Source of the DNA: Alistipes senegalensis
GTDB lineage: Bacteria; Bacillota; Clostridia; Oscillospirales; Ruminococcaceae
DNA: 64,000 nt
Reading direction: 5' to 3'
Assembly: GCA_023665275.1 (NCBI GenBank)
Contig: JAMPEF010000001.1
Location: 597,324-661,323, forward strand
How positions within the stretch are numbered: the stretch's first letter is position 1; every line of letters starts with the position of its first letter. Positions 61,639 through 64,000 of the stretch are shown piece by piece. The position numbers were made by a program, and so were the translations under genes. The notes beneath the pieces were generated by a model. It was given only the letters and a program-made list of their open reading frames with translations. It did no database searches and was not told where the DNA came from.

Positions 61639-64000
61639 ATGATTTTCAAGAAAATTACAGCTATGGCATCTGCTTTAGCGCTTTCAGCAGGAATGATGAC
61701 TTGTCTTCCGGCAGGGAAGAACGTTACGGCAAATGCAGCAGTTGACTATGATTATGCGGAGGCACTCCAGAAATCAATGTTTTTCTATGAAGTGCAACAG
61801 GCTGGCATTCTTCCGGAATGGAACTCTGTTTCATGGCGTTCTGATACTATGATAAAAGAGGACGGCACACCCTCAGATATTATTGATGGTGGTTGGTTCG
61901 ACGCCGGCGACCATCTGAAATTTACTCTCACTAATGCTTATACTGCTTCTGTTCTTTCATGGGGACTTATTGAATACAAAGACGCTGTAAAGAAAGCTGG
62001 CTTATATGACTTGTATCTCAGAAATCTCAAGTGGGGGCTTGATTATGTTGCTGCCTGTGATTTAGGTGATAAGGTTATAGGTACTATCGGTGAAGACGGT
62101 TTCGACCATGTATGGTATGGTAGCCCTGAAGTTTATATGCGGAAGTTCAATCTCAAGAACGATACCGAAGAAAGACCCTATGATACTATAACAAACTGTA
62201 CTACAGTTGCGGAAATGGCGGCGGCTATGGCGGGCGGATATATCGTTTTCAAGGACGAAGACCCCGAAACTGCTAAAAGCTATCTCAAACACGCTGAAAG
62301 TCTTTTCAAACTCGCAAACGACGTATGGGCTGAAAAAGGTGCTGATGCCAATGAAGACGAAGGCATTCAGGGAAAATATTATCATACTATAAACAATCAG
62401 GGTACGGATAACTTCATTGATGAGCTTATGTATGCTGCTAACTGGATGTATATGGCTACCGGTGACCAGTCATACCTTGACAAGTGCGAAAAAGAATATA
62501 TTCCGCTGTTCCCTAAGGAAAGTCAGTCTACAGATAAAAAATTTACATGGGGTTTCTGCTGGGACGATACAACACAGGCGGCGGCACTTCTCTATGCTAT
62601 CAATACCGGCAAGCAGGAATGGATTGACCATGTTTCCCATCATCTTGATTATATGATTGGTGGCTACAACGGCAAAAAGCCTGTAGGTGGCTGGACTCCT
62701 GATGGCATGACTGTCGTTGACGGTGCAGGCTGGGGAACTCTCAGATATACGGAAAATGCGGCTTGGCTTGCAAAGCTTTCCTGCGACACTATCTTCAAGG
62801 ACAATGCACAGCTTTCTGAAAAGTATAATACGTGGGCAAAGAAAATGATGGATTATGCTTTTGGTGATAATGATTTAGGTCTTTGCTATGTTGTCGGCAT
62901 GGGCGAAAAGAATCCTTTGAATATCCACCACAGAGGAGCTTCCGGTATACATGACGACCACTGGAATGAACTCGGTACGCTTGAACCGGAAGAAGATGAC
63001 GGCTGGCAGAGAGAATATGCACACGTTCTTTACGGTGCTCTTGAGGGTGGTCCTAATCAAGATGGTACATTCAAAGATGATAACAGCTCATACACTAATA
63101 CAGAGGTAGCTATTGACTATAACGCCGGATATACTGCTGCATTGTGTGCATTCCTTGAAGATTACGGCGGTGAAAAACTTGCTGATTTCCCACAGGCTGA
63201 AACTCCTAAGTGGGCAGAATGGGAAATATCGGCAAGTCTTAATGGAAAGGGCGACAGCTATACTGAAATCAAGGCATGGGCTATGAATCACACTGCATGG
63301 CCTGCAAGAGTAGCAAAAAATATCAAGTACAGATATTATTTTGACGTTTCAGAAGTTCTTGAAGCTGGTCTGTCTGTTGATGATATTACTGTAAAAATCG
63401 GTTCACAGCAGTATCAGGAGGGACAACAGGGACACGCTACAACTACAGGCAAACCAATAAAATATGATGGTGACCCCTCCGGCAACACTTATTATGCTGA
63501 AATTGTATTTGAGGACGGCAGAGCTATTATGCCTACTGGTCAGAGCGAACACAGGGATGAAGTTCAGTTCAGAATTTCAATTCCTGATGCTATTGACGGC
63601 AAATCCACAAAAGGTGCATGGAATCCGGCAAATGACTGGTCATATGAAGGTGTTGAAGATGCTCCGATGAAAATGGAACTTGAGGCGGCACTTAATGACC
63701 ATATCACTATGTATGTTGATGATATTCTTGTATGGGGTACTGAACCCGACGGCACAAAACCTGATGTTACAAATCCTACCGGAGCAACTACTAAGCCGTC
63801 TACTTCCGGCGGTGGCAACGGAGTACTTCTCGGCGACGCTAACGAAGATGGTAAGGTATCTATTGCTGATGCAGTATTGATAATGCAGGCTCTTTCAAAT
63901 CCGGCTGACTATCAGCTTACCGAACAGGGTGCAAAAAATGCCGATGTTGCTAATATCGGAGATGGCGTAACTACTATTGACGCTCTTGCTATACAGTGCC
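61639..64000 (+). CDS. Cellulosomal GH9 cellulase with CBM3c and dockerin, 3' end cut
   Basis: 787 residues visible, running past the window. Signal peptide 1 to about 34. GH9 domain from about 35 to 535: GGWFDAGDHLKF (catalytic Asp pair), NIHHRGASG and NTEVAIDYNAGYTA (catalytic Glu). A CBM3c-like module follows (about 536-710), the layout of processive endoglucanases. A short Gly/Thr linker leads to a dockerin starting GDANEDGKVSIADAVLIMQAL and reaching TIDALAIQ at the edge. Group-1-like dockerin, same class as at 47140. Ribosome site AGAGG. Confidence 0.95.
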   Translation, partial: MIFKKITAMASALALSAGMMTCLPAGKNVTANAAVDYDYAEALQKSMFFYEVQQAGILPEWNSVSWRSDTMIKEDGTPSDIIDGGWFDAGDHLKFTLTNAYTASVLSWGLIEYKDAVKKAGLYDLYLRNLKWGLDYVAACDLGDKVIGTIGEDGFDHVWYGSPEVYMRKFNLKNDTEERPYDTITNCTTVAEMAAAMAGGYIVFKDEDPETAKSYLKHAESLFKLANDVWAEKGADANEDEGIQGKYYHTINNQGTDNFIDELMYAANWMYMATGDQSYLDKCEKEYIPLFPKESQSTDKKFTWGFCWDDTTQAAALLYAINTGKQEWIDHVSHHLDYMIGGYNGKKPVGGWTPDGMTVVDGAGWGTLRYTENAAWLAKLSCDTIFKDNAQLSEKYNTWAKKMMDYAFGDNDLGLCYVVGMGEKNPLNIHHRGASGIHDDHWNELGTLEPEEDDGWQREYAHVLYGALEGGPNQDGTFKDDNSSYTNTEVAIDYNAGYTAALCAFLEDYGGEKLADFPQAETPKWAEWEISASLNGKGDSYTEIKAWAMNHTAWPARVAKNIKYRYYFDVSEVLEAGLSVDDITVKIGSQQYQEGQQGHATTTGKPIKYDGDPSGNTYYAEIVFEDGRAIMPTGQSEHRDEVQFRISIPDAIDGKSTKGAWNPANDWSYEGVEDAPMKMELEAALNDHITMYVDDILVWGTEPDGTKPDVTNPTGATTKPSTSGGGNGVLLGDANEDGKVSIADAVLIMQALSNPADYQLTEQGAKNADVANIGDGVTTIDALAIQC

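Noticed and set aside
1-64000. tRNA, rRNA, insertion sequences, prophage or integrase genes
   Set aside because: None could be recognised by reading either strand; a tRNA scan was not possible here.

Overview
The window is a low-to-moderate GC Firmicutes chromosome segment from a cellulosome-forming Ruminococcus, most like R. flavefaciens or a close relative. The evidence is internal: four secreted or cell-surface carbohydrate-related proteins carry ruminococcal dockerins, carbohydrate-binding-like modules or GH5/GH9 catalytic domains; SD sites are strong AGGAGG types; many promoters are near-consensus sigma-A; and SpoIVA, a SipL-like protein and CdaA are present. No rRNA, tRNA, CRISPR array, transposase or phage gene was seen, so this is core chromosome with accessory genes scattered between housekeeping operons.

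Region by region. 1-4235: str operon on the minus strand (rpsL-rpsG-fusA-tuf, tuf cut by the window edge), with a structured rpsL-rpsG spacer. 4329-9036: minus-strand trkA-trkH potassium uptake followed by a secreted repeat/dockerin protein. 9121-11646: plus-strand GH5 lipoprotein with two binding-like modules and a small unknown gene. 11647-14864: minus-strand SLOG (YpsA-like), LCP-like, TatD and PP2C genes. 14933-20409: alanine racemase, a TatD-linked type radical SAM protein, ilvE, serC and serA. 20446-26156: DUF4317, the SipL-SpoIVA spore-coat pair, and a divergent locus with a DUF2975/Xre pair and shared operators. 26186-34653: HAD phosphatase, a tandem pair of unknown paralogues, iorA, two unknown genes, iorB, paaK, a Cse60-like protein, a DUF1963 protein and an unknown.

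34750-39686: zinc-ribbon protein, CmpB-like membrane protein, then malQ-glgP for glycogen/maltodextrin breakdown. 39807-42050: a dockerin protein with four Big_2 repeats and a VanY-type D,D-carboxypeptidase. 42050-46983: TraB/GumN lipoprotein, cdaR, cdaA (c-di-AMP synthesis), cysteine desulfurase and DUF3343. 47093-49340: a non-catalytic multi-module dockerin protein. 49499-61112: tepA-ftsK-DUF1963, ygiQ, a ComEC-like hydrolase with DUF3006, an HI0933-type flavoprotein, and the conserved cmk-plsC-ispH/S1 cluster. 61131-64000: DUF1810 and a GH9-CBM3c-dockerin cellulase running off the end.

Functionally, the secreted proteins fit plant-fibre degradation: GH9 and GH5 attack beta-glucans, dockerins tether proteins to cohesin scaffolds, and malQ/glgP handle storage or imported glucans. 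Two dockerin sequence classes occur, suggesting two different cohesin partners. IOR plus phenylacetate-CoA ligase fits the aryl-acid metabolism known in rumen cellulolytic bacteria. The most interesting signals are a circularly permuted look-alike of the 16S S7-binding loop in the rpsL-rpsG spacer, the dockerin-bearing peptidoglycan carboxypeptidase, the repeat/dockerin protein behind trkAH, the twin unknown paralogues, and several palindromic operators beside strong promoters.
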